From positions 9,418,001 through 9,482,000 of the forward strand of contig NZ_CP114036.1 of the NCBI RefSeq assembly GCF_026898115.1: 64,000 nt of DNA, read 5' to 3'. A model generated the notes under the pieces. The model was not told where the DNA came from. It did not search any database and saw only the letters and a list, made by a program, of their open reading frames with translations. Shown piece after piece: positions 25,501-28,652 of the stretch. The position numbers and the translations under genes were made by a program. The stretch is from Streptomyces sp. S465. Its GTDB lineage: Bacteria > Actinomycetota > Actinomycetes > Streptomycetales > Streptomycetaceae. How positions within the stretch are numbered: position 1 is the first letter of the stretch; every line of letters starts with the position of its first letter.

Positions 25501-28500
25501 CGCCCGCCCGCCCTGGCCGGGCTGCCGGAGGAGGTCACGGACCCCGCCTACTGGGTGCGGCACGTACGGGACACGGTCCGGTTCGCCGACATGGTGCGGT
25601 CGCTGAGCGATGAGGGGGTCACGCGCTGGGTGGAGGTGGGCCCCGACGCGGTGCTCGCCGCACTGGCCCAGCAGACCCTCGACGCGCCGGACGCCGACGG
25701 CCTGGACGGGCAGGCGTTCGTGCCGGTGCTGCGCGCCGGCCGCGACGACCTGGCCGCCTTCTCCACCGCCCTGGCCCACCTGCACGTCGCGGGCGTGACC
25801 GTGGCCTGGGGAGACCTGTTCGCCACCTGGGGAGGACGCCTGGTCGACCTGCCCCGCTACCCCTTCCAGCGGCAGCGGTACTGGCTGTCCCGGAGCGTCG
25901 GCCGGGCCGGGGACGTGTCCGCGGCCGGCCTGGCCGCCACCGAACACGCCCTGCTCGGCGCGGTGGTCGAGCTGGCGGGGACCGGCGGCCGGCTGCTGAC
26001 GGGACGGCTGTCGCCCACCACGCACCCGTGGCTGGCCGACCACAACGTCCTGGGCTCCGTTGTCCTGCCGGGCACCGCGCTGGTGGAGTTCGCCCTGCGC
26101 GCGGGCGCGGCCATGGGCTGCCCGACGCTCGCCGAGCTGACCATCGAGGCCCCGCTGCCGCTCGGTGACGGTGTCGACGTGCAGGTCAGGGTGGTCCCGG
26201 CCGAGGAGCCGGCCCGTGGCCACCGGGTGGACATCCACTCCCGGCCGGTGGGCGACGCGGGAGCGTGGGTACGCCACGCCACCGGAACCCTGACCGACGC
26301 GCCGGCGTCGGCACCCGGGGAGATCGGCCTCGCCGAGCCGCCGTCGGGCGCGCAGCCCTCGGTGCCCGCCGACGAGCTGTACGTGCGGCTCGAAGCGGCG
26401 GGGCTGCACTACGGCCCGGCCTTCGCCGCCCTCCGCCAGGCGTGGCGGCTCGACGACGCCGTCCACGCCGAGGTCGCGCTGCCGGACGACCCGGATCTCG
26501 CCGTGGACCGGTTCGTCGTCCACCCCGCGCTGCTCGACGCCGCCCTGCACGCGATCGCGGCCGCGGAGGGCGGGGACCAGGACGCCGCCGGGGCGGCGCC
26601 GACGGCGCGCGTGCCCTTCGCGTGGTCCGGGGTGACGGTGCACCGGGCCGGCGCCCGTGAGCTGCGGGTCCGGCTCACGCGCCGGGACGCGGACACCTAT
26701 GCGCTGACGGCCACCGACCCGGCCGGCGCCCCCGTGGTGTCGGTGGAGTCGCTGGCGCTGCGGACGATGTCGCGCGAACAGCTGGGCGCGGCGGGGACGG
26801 CGGGCTCGCTCTTCCGGGTGGACTGGATCCCCGCCGGGGCCAGCGCCCCGGAGGGGACACCGGCGGTGCGGACGGTGTGCCCGGCGGGACCGGACGCGCA
26901 CCTGGCCACCGCGTCGGCGCTGGAGGCGGTGCGCACGCACCTGGCCGACCCGGCCGGCGGAGTGCTGGCGGTGGTGACCCGCGGCGCGGTGACGGCCGGG
27001 CCGGACGGCGGCGGCACGGCGGTGGATCCGGCGATGGCCGCCGTATGGGGCCTGGTGGGGTCCGCGCAGAACGAGAACCCGGGCCGGATCGTGCTCGTCG
27101 ACACGGACCCGGACACGGACACGGACACGGACACTGGCACCGGTGACGCTGCTGGACTGGACGCCGTGGTGGCGACCGCCCTCGCGACGGGCGAGCCGCA
27201 GGTGGCGGTGCGCGGCGGCGCTGCCTGGGTGCCGCGGCTCGTACCCGCCGCACCCGGCCGCGACAGCCGGGCCGACGGCACCGGCACGCATGCCCGGTTC
27301 GGCACCGGCACGGTCCTGCTGACCGGGGCGACGGGCGCGCTCGGCAGCGCGCTGGCGCGGCACCTCGTCGCCACGTGGGGTGTGCGGTCGCTGCTGCTGG
27401 TCTCGCGCCGCGGCCAGAGCGCGCCGGGCGCGGCGGAGCTGGCCGCCGAACTCGGCGCGGCCGGGGCGCGGGTGGAGTTCGCGGCGGTCGACGTGGCCCA
27501 CCGTGACGCGCTCGCCGCCGTCCTGGCCGGGCGCGACCTCTCGGCGGTGGTGCACGCCGCCGGTGTGCTCGACGACGGTGTGGTGACGGGGCTGACGCCG
27601 GAGCGGCTGGCGGGCGTCCTGGCGCCGAAGGCGGACGCGGCCCGGCACCTGCACGAGCTGACCGCGGACCAGGACCTGTCGGCGTTCGTGCTGTTCTCCT
27701 CGGTCGCCGGGGTGCTCGGCAACCCCGGCCAAGCGGCGTACGCGGCGGCCAACCGCTACCTCGACGCGCTGGCCGAGCACCGGCACGCCCGCGGTCTGCC
27801 CGCGACCTCGCTGGCCTGGGGCCTGTGGGACTCCGCCGGCGACCTGACACGGGGACTGGCCGACGCCGACCGCGCGCGCATGGGCCGCGACGGGGTGGAG
27901 GCACTGCCCGAGCCCGCGGGGCTGGCCCTCTTCGACGCGGCCGTCGGCGGACCCGACCCCGTACTCGTCCCCGTACGAATGAACCGGGCCGCGCTGCGCC
28001 GCCGGGCGGCCACCGAACCGGACCTGTTCCCCGCCGTCCTCCGCTCGCTCGTCCCGGCCGCACCGCGCGCCGCCGGGCGTACGGGCCACGGGGCCGCGAC
28101 GGTGCTGTGGAAGGAGCAGCTGGCGCCCTTCGCCGAGGCCGAGCGTCGGCGCAGGCTGCGGGAGCTCGTCCGGTCGGAGATCGCCACCGTCCTGGGGCAC
28201 CCGACCGTCGCGGGCATCGAGCCGCAGACCAGCTTCCAGGAGCTGGGCTTCGACTCGCTGATGGGCGTCGAGCTGCGCAACCGGCTGGGCAGGGCGTCCG
28301 GCCTGACGCTCCCGGCGACGGTGGTCTTCGACCACCCGAGCGCGTCGGCGCTCGCCGACGAGCTGTTCTCGCTGCTCTTCCCGGAGGGCGAGCAGGACGG
28401 CGCCCCGGCCGACGGCACGGGCCCGTTCGACGAGGCGGCCTTCCGCCGCGCCCTGTCGGCACTGCCGCTGGACGCCCTGGAGAACGCCGGTCTCCTGGAC

Positions 28501-28647
28501 GCGCTCCGCAAGCTCACCGGCGAGGAACCGCCCGGCGACGGCGGGACGGCGGAGGCCGAGGAGGCCGAAGCGGATCAATTCGAGGACATGGACGTGGACG
28601 CACTGGTGCGGGTGGCACTGGGCGACGTCGAGGGAAGCGGGGAGTAG
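1..28647 (+). CDS. Type I modular polyketide synthase, 5' partial (ER-KR-ACP plus five modules)
   Basis: The frame is open from base 1, so the start lies upstream; at least 9548 residues are encoded here. Domain order is the end of an ER, KR, ACP, then M1 (KS-AT-DH-KR-ACP), M2 (same), M3 (KS-AT-DH-ER-KR-ACP), M4 and M5 (KS-AT-DH-KR-ACP). Each KS has a TACSSS active site and downstream His motifs; each ACP has a GFDSL or GLDSL serine. The cytoplasmic protein extends an ACP-bound chain by five units, leaving an enoyl group after most and a saturated unit after M3. After the last ACP (about 28380) comes an acidic tail with a predicted helical segment around 28430-28620, a typical C-terminal docking domain for the next synthase. 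Stop TAG is at 28645-28647, five bases before the next ATG. Substrate choices come from AT motifs and are predictions. Confidence 0.98.
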   Translation: MGAEVYATASPGKWGVLRGLGLDDAHIASSRTLEFAEKFPAGIDVVLNSLAGEFVDASVGLLAEGGRFVEMGKTDIRDAATMPVSYQAFDLFDVSPGRLREMLADLVEWFDRGELGRLPVRAWDVREAAEAFRFISQARHVGKVVLTIPRELDSRGTVLVTGASGTLGGLVAERLVTEHGARHLLLVSRRGVDAAVVGRLTELGATVRVAACDVADRDALAEVLAEIPAAHPLTGVVHTAGVLDDGVIGSLTQERLDTVLRPKADAVVNLHELTADEDLAAFVLFSSIAGVMGTAGQANYAAANAYLDAFAARRHARGLAGASLDWGLWGQTSGMAGGLDAADRDRWARLGVLPIDTEHGMALFDAALDSARPTLIPMRLNPAKIDAAAGVPPLLQQLARTAPRRTARTRPAGRGSLLDRLAAATEADRHHILLQLIRGEVATVLGHTSGDGIPAERTFHDLGLDSLTAVEFRNRLMTATGLRLPTTVVFDYPNLAAMADYLLGELLGTVAPAREAASVTAATDEDAVAIVGMACRFPGGVESPDDLWHLVSGGEDAIGAFPTDRGWDLDGLFDADLSRSGTMYARDGGFLADAGGFDAGFFGISPREATAMDPQQRLLLETSWEAVESAGIDPTALRGGDIGVFVGAIAQEYGPRLHEGGEGADGHLLTGTTTSVASGRIAYALGLEGPAVTVDTACSSSLVALHLAGRALRNGECSMALVGGVTVMSSPGMFVEFSRQQGLSSDGRCKSFSDTADGTGWAEGVGLLVVERLSDARRHGHQVLAVVRGSAVNQDGASNGLTAPNGPSQQRVIRKALADAGLSATDVDAVEAHGTGTKLGDPIEAQALLATYGQDRPEDRPLWLGSVKSNIGHTQAAAGVAGVIKLVLAMRYGVLPRTLHVAEPSRHVDWSAGAVSLLTEDQPWPEVGRPRRAAVSSFGISGTNAHVILEQAPAEDEAPAIPEDVSNPGVVPWVVSAKSAPALVEQARRLEAAAPGLRPEDVGLSLATGRAPFEHRAVVLGRNRDELLRRLAAFATGRPDDGVLTGTADALGAAKTAVLFTGQGSQRVGMGRELYAAYPVFAAALDAAIAALDPHLDTPLREVLFAEDTPEAEQRLARTGYAQVALFAVETALYRLVESFGVRPDYLVGHSVGELTAAHAAGVLSLEDAAKVVAARGRLMERLPDGGAMATLAGEPEQVAALVADQADRVSIAAVNSPRSVVISGDSDAVDELVALWKARDGRPRASRLRVSHAFHSAHMDPILEEFRAVVGSVRLRPPAIPVLSNVTGEPATDEELTSPDYWTQHIRATVRYLDSTRRLRAEGVTHYLELGPHPTLTTLTEETFASDDAETEGPAAGTVAPVAVAALRADHDEPRTLLSALAQLHTHGGSVDWAAALDGTGARRVGLPTYAFQHERYWLTAGDRSADVTSAGLGAAGHPLLGAVVSVPSADGAVVLAGRLSPRTHPWLADHAVGGSVLLPGTAFAELALHAGGLVGCGVIEDMALEAPLVLTGHGAVRVQVAVGAAAADGRRPVSVHSVAETPEADADGLAEETWTRHVSGLLAPDASVPEATGLEAWPPAGAEAVSLEGFYEELAGRGYGYGPVFRGLESVWRAGDDLFAEVVLPAEADGFGVHPALLDAALHASLLDTGSDELLVPFAWTGVRLHAVGASAARVRLSPVADGRLALLVADETGRPVLTAEAVSLRAIAAEALSAAITPGEDSLFEVRWVSVPVGSVVAVESVVLGVDCADVAGLAGCGEVPGVVVSVVEPGGVAGAEVVGVLEVVRGFLAEPGLAGARLVVVTRGGMAEVPDPATAAVWGLVRSAQAEYPGRVVLVDVEGDFAVGSLRGAVSVALGCGEPQVAVRGEGVLVPRLLRVGGVSGGAGVVGPVWDAVGTVLVTGASGGLAGVVARHLVVEQGVRRLVLVSRSGVGVEGLVAELVAAGAEDVSFVSCDVADREGMAEVLAGVPEEYPLRGVVHAAGVLDDGVLVGLSGERLAGVLRPKVDGALVLDELTRGLDLSAFVVFSSIAGVVGTAGQAAYAAANAFMDALMAVRRSEGLAGTSLAWGLWAAEGGMGGGLGERDLERVSRMGIVPMPDAEALGLFDAAVELGRACVVPARLDMAALRERAAQDDLPAVLRGLVRTPVRKQVATATPAAAGSVGQDADSRWGARLAGLAGERRKAALRELVNAEAAHVLGHASADTIEASRPFQDMGFDSLMALELKERIQDETATRMPATLIFDYPTPQALADYLLLEVLGAGTEAGDAATDPAATDVVVAAALDEPVAIVGMACRYPGGVTSPEDLWRLVAEGGDAITEFPSDRGWDVDGLYDPDPESVGKSYSRHGGFLHDAAEFDADFFGISPREATATDPQQRLLLETAWEALERTGLDPEKLRGSRTGVFAGLMYHDYGAWAPAAEGFEGMLSTGSAGSVASGRVSYTFGFEGPAVTVDTACSSSLVALHLAAQALRNGECDLALAGGVTVMATPQTFVEFSRQRGLAADGRCKSFSDDADGTGWSEGVGLLVVERLSDARRNGHQVLAVVRGSAVNQDGASNGLTAPNGPSQQRVIRQALAGARLTAKDVDLVEAHGTGTTLGDPIEAQALLATYGQDRPEDRPLWLGSVKSNIGHTQAAAGVAGIIKMVMAMRHGMMPRTLHVGEPSRHVDWSAGAVSLLTEERAWPEVGRPRRAAVSSFGISGTNAHVIVEQAPAEARPALEPVGDGLVPWVVSAKTESGLMGQARRLADVAWGLRPVDVGFSLATGRASFEHRVVVLGRDRERLVDGLVAVAGERSAAGVVRGTGVSGGPVFVFSGEGAQWVGMARGLLEGSPVFAGRMAECAAALEPYVDWSLLAVVRGEEGAPSLDGVDVGQPVLFAVMVSLAAVWESYGVRPSAVVGHSRGEIAAACVAGALSLADAAALVVARGRLLVGARGAGAMVSVALSAERVGERLSGGLEIAAVNGPASVVVAGDPAEVAAFAEACEGDGIRVRQVSDAFAFHTSQMEAIGEELAAAVAGLSPRASEVPLYSTVTGELLDTLTMDAGYWRRNLREPVRFEAAVRALLGAGHGLFIEVSPHPVLTGAVEQTAEQQETSAVALGTLRRGEDDQERLLTSLAQAYVHGADVDWSVWFEGTGARRVELPTYAFQRRRYWLEASTQAADVVSAGLGTARHSLLGAAVSVAEADAAVVLTGRLSPHTHAWLADHTIGESVLLPGTAFVELALRAGDEVGCDAVEELTLYAPLVFPAAGAVQVQVVVGEMADGRRPVGVYSRVENEQSPAEWLQHAGGTLVAGDRTEPDFELTQWPPAGAEAVSLEGFYEELAGRGYGYGPVFRGLESVWRAGGDLFAEVALPAEADGFGVHPALLDAALHASLLDGDELRVPFTWAGVRLHAVAASTLRVRLSSGDEGALRLVAADADGLPVISVDELRTQPMSPQALSAAATPGEDSLFEVRWVSVPVGSVVAVESVVLGVDCADVAGLAGCGEVPGVVVSVVEPGGVAGAEVVGVLEVVRGFLAEPGLAGARLVVVTRGGMAEVPDPATAAVWGLVRSAQAEYPGRVVLVDVEGDFAVGSLRGAVSVALGCGEPQVAVRGEGVLVPRLLRVGGVSGGAGVVGPVWDAVGTVLVTGASGGLAGVVARHLVVEQGVRRLVLVSRSGVGVEGLVAELVAAGAEDVSFVSCDVADREGMAEVLAGVPEEYPLRGVVHAAGVLDDGVLVGLSGERLAGVLRPKVDGVLVLDELTRGLDLSAFVVFSSIAGVVGTAGQAAYAAANAFMDALMAVRRSEGLAGTSLAWGLWAAGGGMGGGLGERDLERVSRMGIVPMPDAEALGLFDAAVELGRACVVPARLDMAALRERAAQDDLPAVLRGLVRATRRTAARGQESSVLVQRLLTMPESDRERFLVDLVGAEVAVVLGHASPGTIDTSRAFQAMGFDSLTALELRQRLQNATGVRMPATLVFDYPTPQALADYLLRDVLGTEAATASAVTAPVATLDEPVAIVGMACRYPGGVASPEDLWRLVAEGGDAITEFPSDRGWDVEGLYDPDPESVGKSYSRHGGFLHDAAEFDAAFFGISPREATATDPQQRLLLETAWEALERTGLDPEKLRGSRTGVFAGVMYGDYAARLDRAPEGLEGMLSTGSAGSVASGRMAYTFGFEGPAVTVDTACSSSLVALHLAAQALRNGECDLALAGGATVMATPQTFVEFSRQRGLAADGRCKPFSDTADGTGWSEGVGLLVVERLSDARRNGHQVLAVVRGSAVNQDGASNGLTAPNGPSQQRVIRQALASGRLTAKDVDLVEAHGTGTTLGDPIEAQALLATYGQDRPEDRPLWLGSVKSNIGHAQAAAGVAGIIKMVMAMRYGRMPRTLHVGEPSRHVDWSAGAVSLLTEERAWPEVGRPRRAAVSSFGISGTNAHVVLEQGPAENADEPVEPTGDVLVPWVVSAKTESGLMGQARRLADAAWGLRPVDVGFSLATGRASFEHRAVVVGRDRDVLLAGVESVARDTAAPGVIRAAAEAGKSPVFVFSGEGAQWVGMARGLLEGSPVFAGRMAECAAALEPYVDWSLLAVVRGEEGAPSLDGVDVGQPVLFAVMVSLAAVWESYGVRPSAVVGHSRGEIAAACVAGALSLADAARLVVARGRLLVGARGAGAMVSVALSAEGVGERLSGGLEIAAVNGPASVVVAGEPAEVAGFAEACEGDGIRVRRVSDVFAFHTSQMEAIGEELAAAVAGLSPRASEVPLYSTVTGELLDTATMDAGYWRRNLREPVCFEAAVRALLGAGHGLFIEVSPHPVLTGAVEQTAEQQETSAVALGTLRRGEDDQERLLTSLAQAYVHGADVDWSVWFEGLGARRVELPTYAFEHQRYWLDAGRGTADAAGLGLESAGHPLLGAVVVPASQDGVVLTGRLSSYTHPWLADHVIGGSVLLPGTAFVELALRAGDEVGCGLLEELTLEQPLVLSGDRSVAVQVTVEAPDETGRRTVVVHSRPQGGDGTWDRNATGVLAAAAAPPAEVLAVWPPADAQPVPVDGLYERLADRGYGYGPAFQGLTAAWQQGNEVFAELALPGGAEGFGIHPALLDAALHALLLETANTTDDENGENGENPGLRVPFAWTGVRLHAVGASALRVRLSREAGDTVRLAAYDTTGLPVVSVDVLRLQPISTERLAPAAPARDDALFELRWTPVPAPQVAATDIVTLDTDCAGLAELIDSGVRLDGVVVAPVEPGGEVHARLGAVLRLIQRWADAPALADSRLLVVTRGSIAEEPDPVTAAVWGLVRSAQAEHPGRLLIVDVDADVDAGGVADVVSVVVGCGEPQVAVRGDRFLVPRLVRSAVSGLVPPVGVPWRLEVGARGTLESLALVPAPYVAEELAPGDVRVAMRAGGVNFRDVLNALGMYPGDAGALGNEGAGVVLAVGSDVVGVGVGDRVMGLFPRGGLGPVAVTDHRLVVRVPRGWSFAEAAAVPTVFLTAVYGLVDLAGLRAGESVLVHAGAGGVGMAAVQLARYLGAEVYATASPGKWGVLRGLGLDDAHIASSRTLEFAEKFPAGIDVVLNSLAGEFVDASVGLLAEGGRFVEMGKTDIRDAATMPVSYQAFDLFDAGNDHIHAMFAQLVEWFDRGELGRLPVRAWDVREAAEAFRFISQARHVGKVVLTIPRELDSRGTVLVTGASGTLGGLVAERLVTEHGARHLLLVSRRGVDAAVVGRLTELGATVRVAACDVADRDALAEVLAEIPAAHPLTGVVHTAGVLDDGVIGSLTQERLDTVLRPKADAVVNLHELTADEDLAAFVLFSSAAGTFNTPGQANYAAANAYLDAFATQRHAAGLPAVSLAWGLWAQSSAMTGDLDATDRDRMARTGVLPIETEHGLDLFGIALGAQRPVLVPVRLDLGVIGGHQEVPALLRQLARTAPRRATQAAAGRQPLLERLAAATGTERHHILLRLVQTEVAAVLGHATPADIPADRAFRELGFDSLTGVELRNRLNAASGLRLPATLVFDYPTPTTLVRHLHAELVGDEMGDETAQAAETAVRDLAPAPTAADDDAIAIVGMACRFPGGVAGPEELWHLVSGGGDAIGGYPTDRGWDLESLYDPDPDHYGTAYARGGGFLADVSGFDADFFGISPREATAMDPQQRLLLETSWEALESAGIDPTSLRGSGVGVFVGAIAQEYGPRLAESSDGLDGHLLTGTTTSVASGRIAYTLGLEGPAVTVDTACSSSLVALHLAVQALRNGECSMALTGGVTVFSSPSFFVDFSRQRGLAADGRSKPFSDAADGMGGAEGVGLLVVERLSEARRNGHTVLAVVRGSAVNQDGASNGLTAPNGPSQQRVIRKALANARLSPADIDVVEAHGTGTKLGDPIEAQALMATYGQERPEDRPLWLGSVKSNIGHTQAAAGVAGVIKMVLAMRHGAMPRTLHVDEPSQHIDWSAGTVSLLAEERPWPEAGHPRRAAVSSFGISGTNAHVILEQGPADDRPVREPSGDPRHQGEVLVPWVVSARTPAALAEQARRLAGAVATGDARPVDVGRSLVTGRAALEHRAVVLGRDRDELLRRLTAFATGRPDDGVLTGTADVLGAAKTAVLFTGQGSQRIGMGRELYAAHPVFAAAFDEVCHHLDRHLDEPVAEALENEETLGQTRYAQPALFAVEVALYRLLQHHGLTPDYLAGHSLGELVAAHVGGVLNLADAAVLVTARGRLMQAVAADGAMTSVQATEDEVRRAIGGLADRVDIAAVNGPDAVVVSGDMATVDAVAERFAAQGRRTRRLGVGHAFHSPHMDAVVGAFRDIAATLTYHRPAVPIVSNVTGRLATDEQLTSPDYWAGHIRHAVRFADGVAWLAGQGCGTYVEVGPDATLTALVGGVLADRPHLAVSAQRRRSGEYESLLTALAALYVHGTAITWDGLFPDADRVDLPTYPFEHRRYWRAAGARAGDATSLGQDTTAHAILNAVVELPDGGHLATGRVSVSTHPWVDDHRIDGTVVLSGTTFVDLALHIGEMVGCPHLSDFTHQEFLVLDEAGGPGTGSAEAQVQVSVGAADGDGRRTVTVRSRPRDAAPGTDWTVHGSGTLGQEPATGHRLPAAPAGQWPPAGAEPVDTDEVYRLLEGVGLEYGPVFHGLRRAWRDGSTLYGEAALPEQTDAGAFRVHPGLLDAVLHLFGAQGLGNADGARLRVPFSWSGVTLHATGATSVRVALEARTPETLSLELTDDDGAPVASVAELVTRQASPAQQASRGARLYELTWTALAPAFRAPERTDTWVTLGDTTLPDVAHYADLGALVSALGDGLPAPEVVVAGCDGAEGEDAATGAHAALAATLDTLQTFLALDELADTRLVLTTSGAVSVAGEDVTDLAAAAVWGMARVAQTEHPDRVTIVDGGADAALSAAIGSGEPQLAVRDGLSYVPRVTAAAAAPDRAPTFAADGAVLVTGGTGVLGGILARHLVTSHGVRHLVLLSRQGPHASGAASLVRELAELGAQADIVACDAADRDALAAVLKRYPVTAVVHAAGVLADATLANLGPAELGTVLRPKADAAWHLHELTADRDLDAFVLFSSLAGTVGNAGQANYAAANAFLDGLAQHRRAHGLTAVSMAWGLWHSGMADTLTDAERDRLARTGLPPIPTDQALRLFDSALAAGRPTTVNTVVDTAAMDVTRPVPPVLRDLLRTTARRGTGAADTPTGALRQQLAGLSREEAHGVLLDLVRTHIAGALGYESIDAVELRRDFQKLGFDSLTAVELRNKLNTATGLRLPATLVFDYPNPAALADFLTGRLLDAAEEPRTAPAAAAPVATLDEPVAIVGMACRYPGGVASPEDLWRLVAEGGDAITEFPSDRGWDVEGLYDPDPESVGKSYSRHGGFLHDAAEFDAAFFGISPREATATDPQQRLLLETAWEALERTGLDPEKLRGSRTGVFAGLMYHDYGAWTPGAAEGFEGMLSTGSAGSVASGRLSYTFGFEGPAVTVDTACSSSLVALHLAAQALRNGECDLALAGGATVMATPQTFVEFSRQRGLAADGRCKSFSDDADGTGWSEGVGLLVVERLSDARRNGHQVLAVVRGSAVNQDGASNGLTAPNGPSQQRVIRQALAGARLTAKDVDLVEAHGTGTTLGDPIEAQALLATYGQDRPEDRPLWLGSVKSNIGHAQAAAGVAGIIKMVMAMRHGRMPRTLHVGEPSRHVDWSAGAVSLLTEERAWPEVGRPRRAAVSSFGISGTNAHIILEQPGEPARTVPAEDLPAAPAALPWPVSAKSAAALDAAVAAVREAATGLSPVDVGATLARRSVFEHRAVVLDDVVVRGVAAAGRVGLLFTGQGSQRCGMGAGLYRTFPVFKAAFDEIAALTGMPLVELVVEGGDEEALTATGVAQVALFAVEVALFRLLESVGVTPHAVCGHSVGQIAAAHAAGVLSLPDACRLVAARGRLMQALPEGGAMLAVELPEDTVAEALAGLTDRVSVAAVNAPTSVVVAGDEAAVAELERGWRAAAVRVKRLSVSHAFHSPLMDPMLDDFAAAVDGLTFRPPALAGLPEEVTDPAYWVRHVRDTVRFADMVRSLSDEGVTRWVEVGPDAVLAALAQQTLDAPDADGLDGQAFVPVLRAGRDDLAAFSTALAHLHVAGVTVAWGDLFATWGGRLVDLPRYPFQRQRYWLSRSVGRAGDVSAAGLAATEHALLGAVVELAGTGGRLLTGRLSPTTHPWLADHNVLGSVVLPGTALVEFALRAGAAMGCPTLAELTIEAPLPLGDGVDVQVRVVPAEEPARGHRVDIHSRPVGDAGAWVRHATGTLTDAPASAPGEIGLAEPPSGAQPSVPADELYVRLEAAGLHYGPAFAALRQAWRLDDAVHAEVALPDDPDLAVDRFVVHPALLDAALHAIAAAEGGDQDAAGAAPTARVPFAWSGVTVHRAGARELRVRLTRRDADTYALTATDPAGAPVVSVESLALRTMSREQLGAAGTAGSLFRVDWIPAGASAPEGTPAVRTVCPAGPDAHLATASALEAVRTHLADPAGGVLAVVTRGAVTAGPDGGGTAVDPAMAAVWGLVGSAQNENPGRIVLVDTDPDTDTDTDTGTGDAAGLDAVVATALATGEPQVAVRGGAAWVPRLVPAAPGRDSRADGTGTHARFGTGTVLLTGATGALGSALARHLVATWGVRSLLLVSRRGQSAPGAAELAAELGAAGARVEFAAVDVAHRDALAAVLAGRDLSAVVHAAGVLDDGVVTGLTPERLAGVLAPKADAARHLHELTADQDLSAFVLFSSVAGVLGNPGQAAYAAANRYLDALAEHRHARGLPATSLAWGLWDSAGDLTRGLADADRARMGRDGVEALPEPAGLALFDAAVGGPDPVLVPVRMNRAALRRRAATEPDLFPAVLRSLVPAAPRAAGRTGHGAATVLWKEQLAPFAEAERRRRLRELVRSEIATVLGHPTVAGIEPQTSFQELGFDSLMGVELRNRLGRASGLTLPATVVFDHPSASALADELFSLLFPEGEQDGAPADGTGPFDEAAFRRALSALPLDALENAGLLDALRKLTGEEPPGDGGTAEAEEAEADQFEDMDVDALVRVALGDVEGSGE
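1576..6790 (+). other. Module M1: KS-AT(malonyl)-DH-KR-ACP
   Basis: KS 1576-2850 (Cys 2092, His 2497) carries the loop GAIAQEYG at 1939. AT 3172-4260 has GHSVGE (Ser 3451) and HAFH (3757-3768), the malonyl-CoA signature. DH 4315 to about 5127 has an intact HxxxGxxxxP (His 4414) and the second catalytic Asp (4921). KR about 5164-6400 has VLDDG (B-type) and Tyr 6130. ACP serine is 6664. Predicted outcome is an E double bond from a malonate unit. Confidence 0.92.
5164..6435 (+). repeat. KR repeat, copy 1 (KR1)
   Basis: Near-identical to 10348-11619 (offset 5184); only a handful of substitutions were seen by eye over 1272 bases. Very rich in GTG, GGT and TTG codons compared with flanking DNA. 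Confidence 0.95.
8434..9380 (+). repeat. FAFH-class AT repeat, copy in M2
   Basis: Encodes most of AT2. Close to AT3, AT7 and AT9 but with more substitutions (for example DAFAFH instead of DVFAFH). Same G/T-rich codon style. Confidence 0.9.
10348..11619 (+). repeat. KR repeat, copy 2 (KR2)
   Basis: Second copy of 5164-6435, encoding the KR of M2. The DH C-terminal part before it is also similar to that of M1. Confidence 0.95.
12909..14510 (+). repeat. KS-AT repeat, copy in M3
   Basis: Covers the last part of KS3 and nearly all of AT3. Near-identical to 45641-47242 (offset 32732), with a short divergent patch in the KS-AT linker. The AT part is shared with 8434-9380 and 35532-36480. Confidence 0.93.
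16516..17373 (+). repeat. ER-KR repeat, copy 2
   Basis: Second copy of 1-858, in M3. The divergent patch is at about 16795-16840, replacing one short helix of the ER. Identity breaks at the KR active-site loop. Confidence 0.95.
18118..23290 (+). other. Module M4: KS-AT(malonyl)-DH-KR-ACP
   Basis: KS 18118-19392 (Cys 18634) has loop GAIAQEYG at 18481, as in KS1. Its DGTGWAEG-type segment reads DGMGGAEG, losing a usually conserved Trp. AT 19729-20751 has GHSLGE (Ser 19990) and HAFH (20290-20301), malonyl type. DH 20806 to about 21640 keeps His 20899 and Asp 21424, but the Pro of HxxxGxxxxP is Ser (codon 20926). KR from 22231 reads VLADA, keeping the third Asp of the B-type motif; Tyr 22666. 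ACP serine is 23158. Confidence 0.91.
23341..28380 (+). other. Module M5: KS-AT(malonyl)-DH-KR-ACP
   Basis: KS 23341-24618 (Cys 23860) has loop MYHDYG at 23713. AT 24871-25887 has GHSVGQ (Ser 25129) and HAFH (25429-25440), but lacks about ten residues found in the other ATs (the PVVSNVTG-like strand) near 25505-25520. DH 25945 to about 26775 is intact (His 26041, Asp 26536). A Asp-Thr repeat from GACACG repeats lies at 27100-27139. KR from 27301 has VLDDG and Tyr 27739. ACP serine is 28255. Confidence 0.91.
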
Positions 28648-28652
28648 GGGAC

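Noticed and set aside
27100..27139. GACACG tandem repeat as a possible regulatory or recombination site
   Set aside because: It lies in a flexible linker of KR5 and encodes Asp-Thr repeats; simple slippage explains it.
27825..28652. Upstream extension of the second PKS gene
   Set aside because: It overlaps the end of the first PKS and encodes low-complexity Arg/Gly sequence. The ATG at 28653 gives a normal docking helix.
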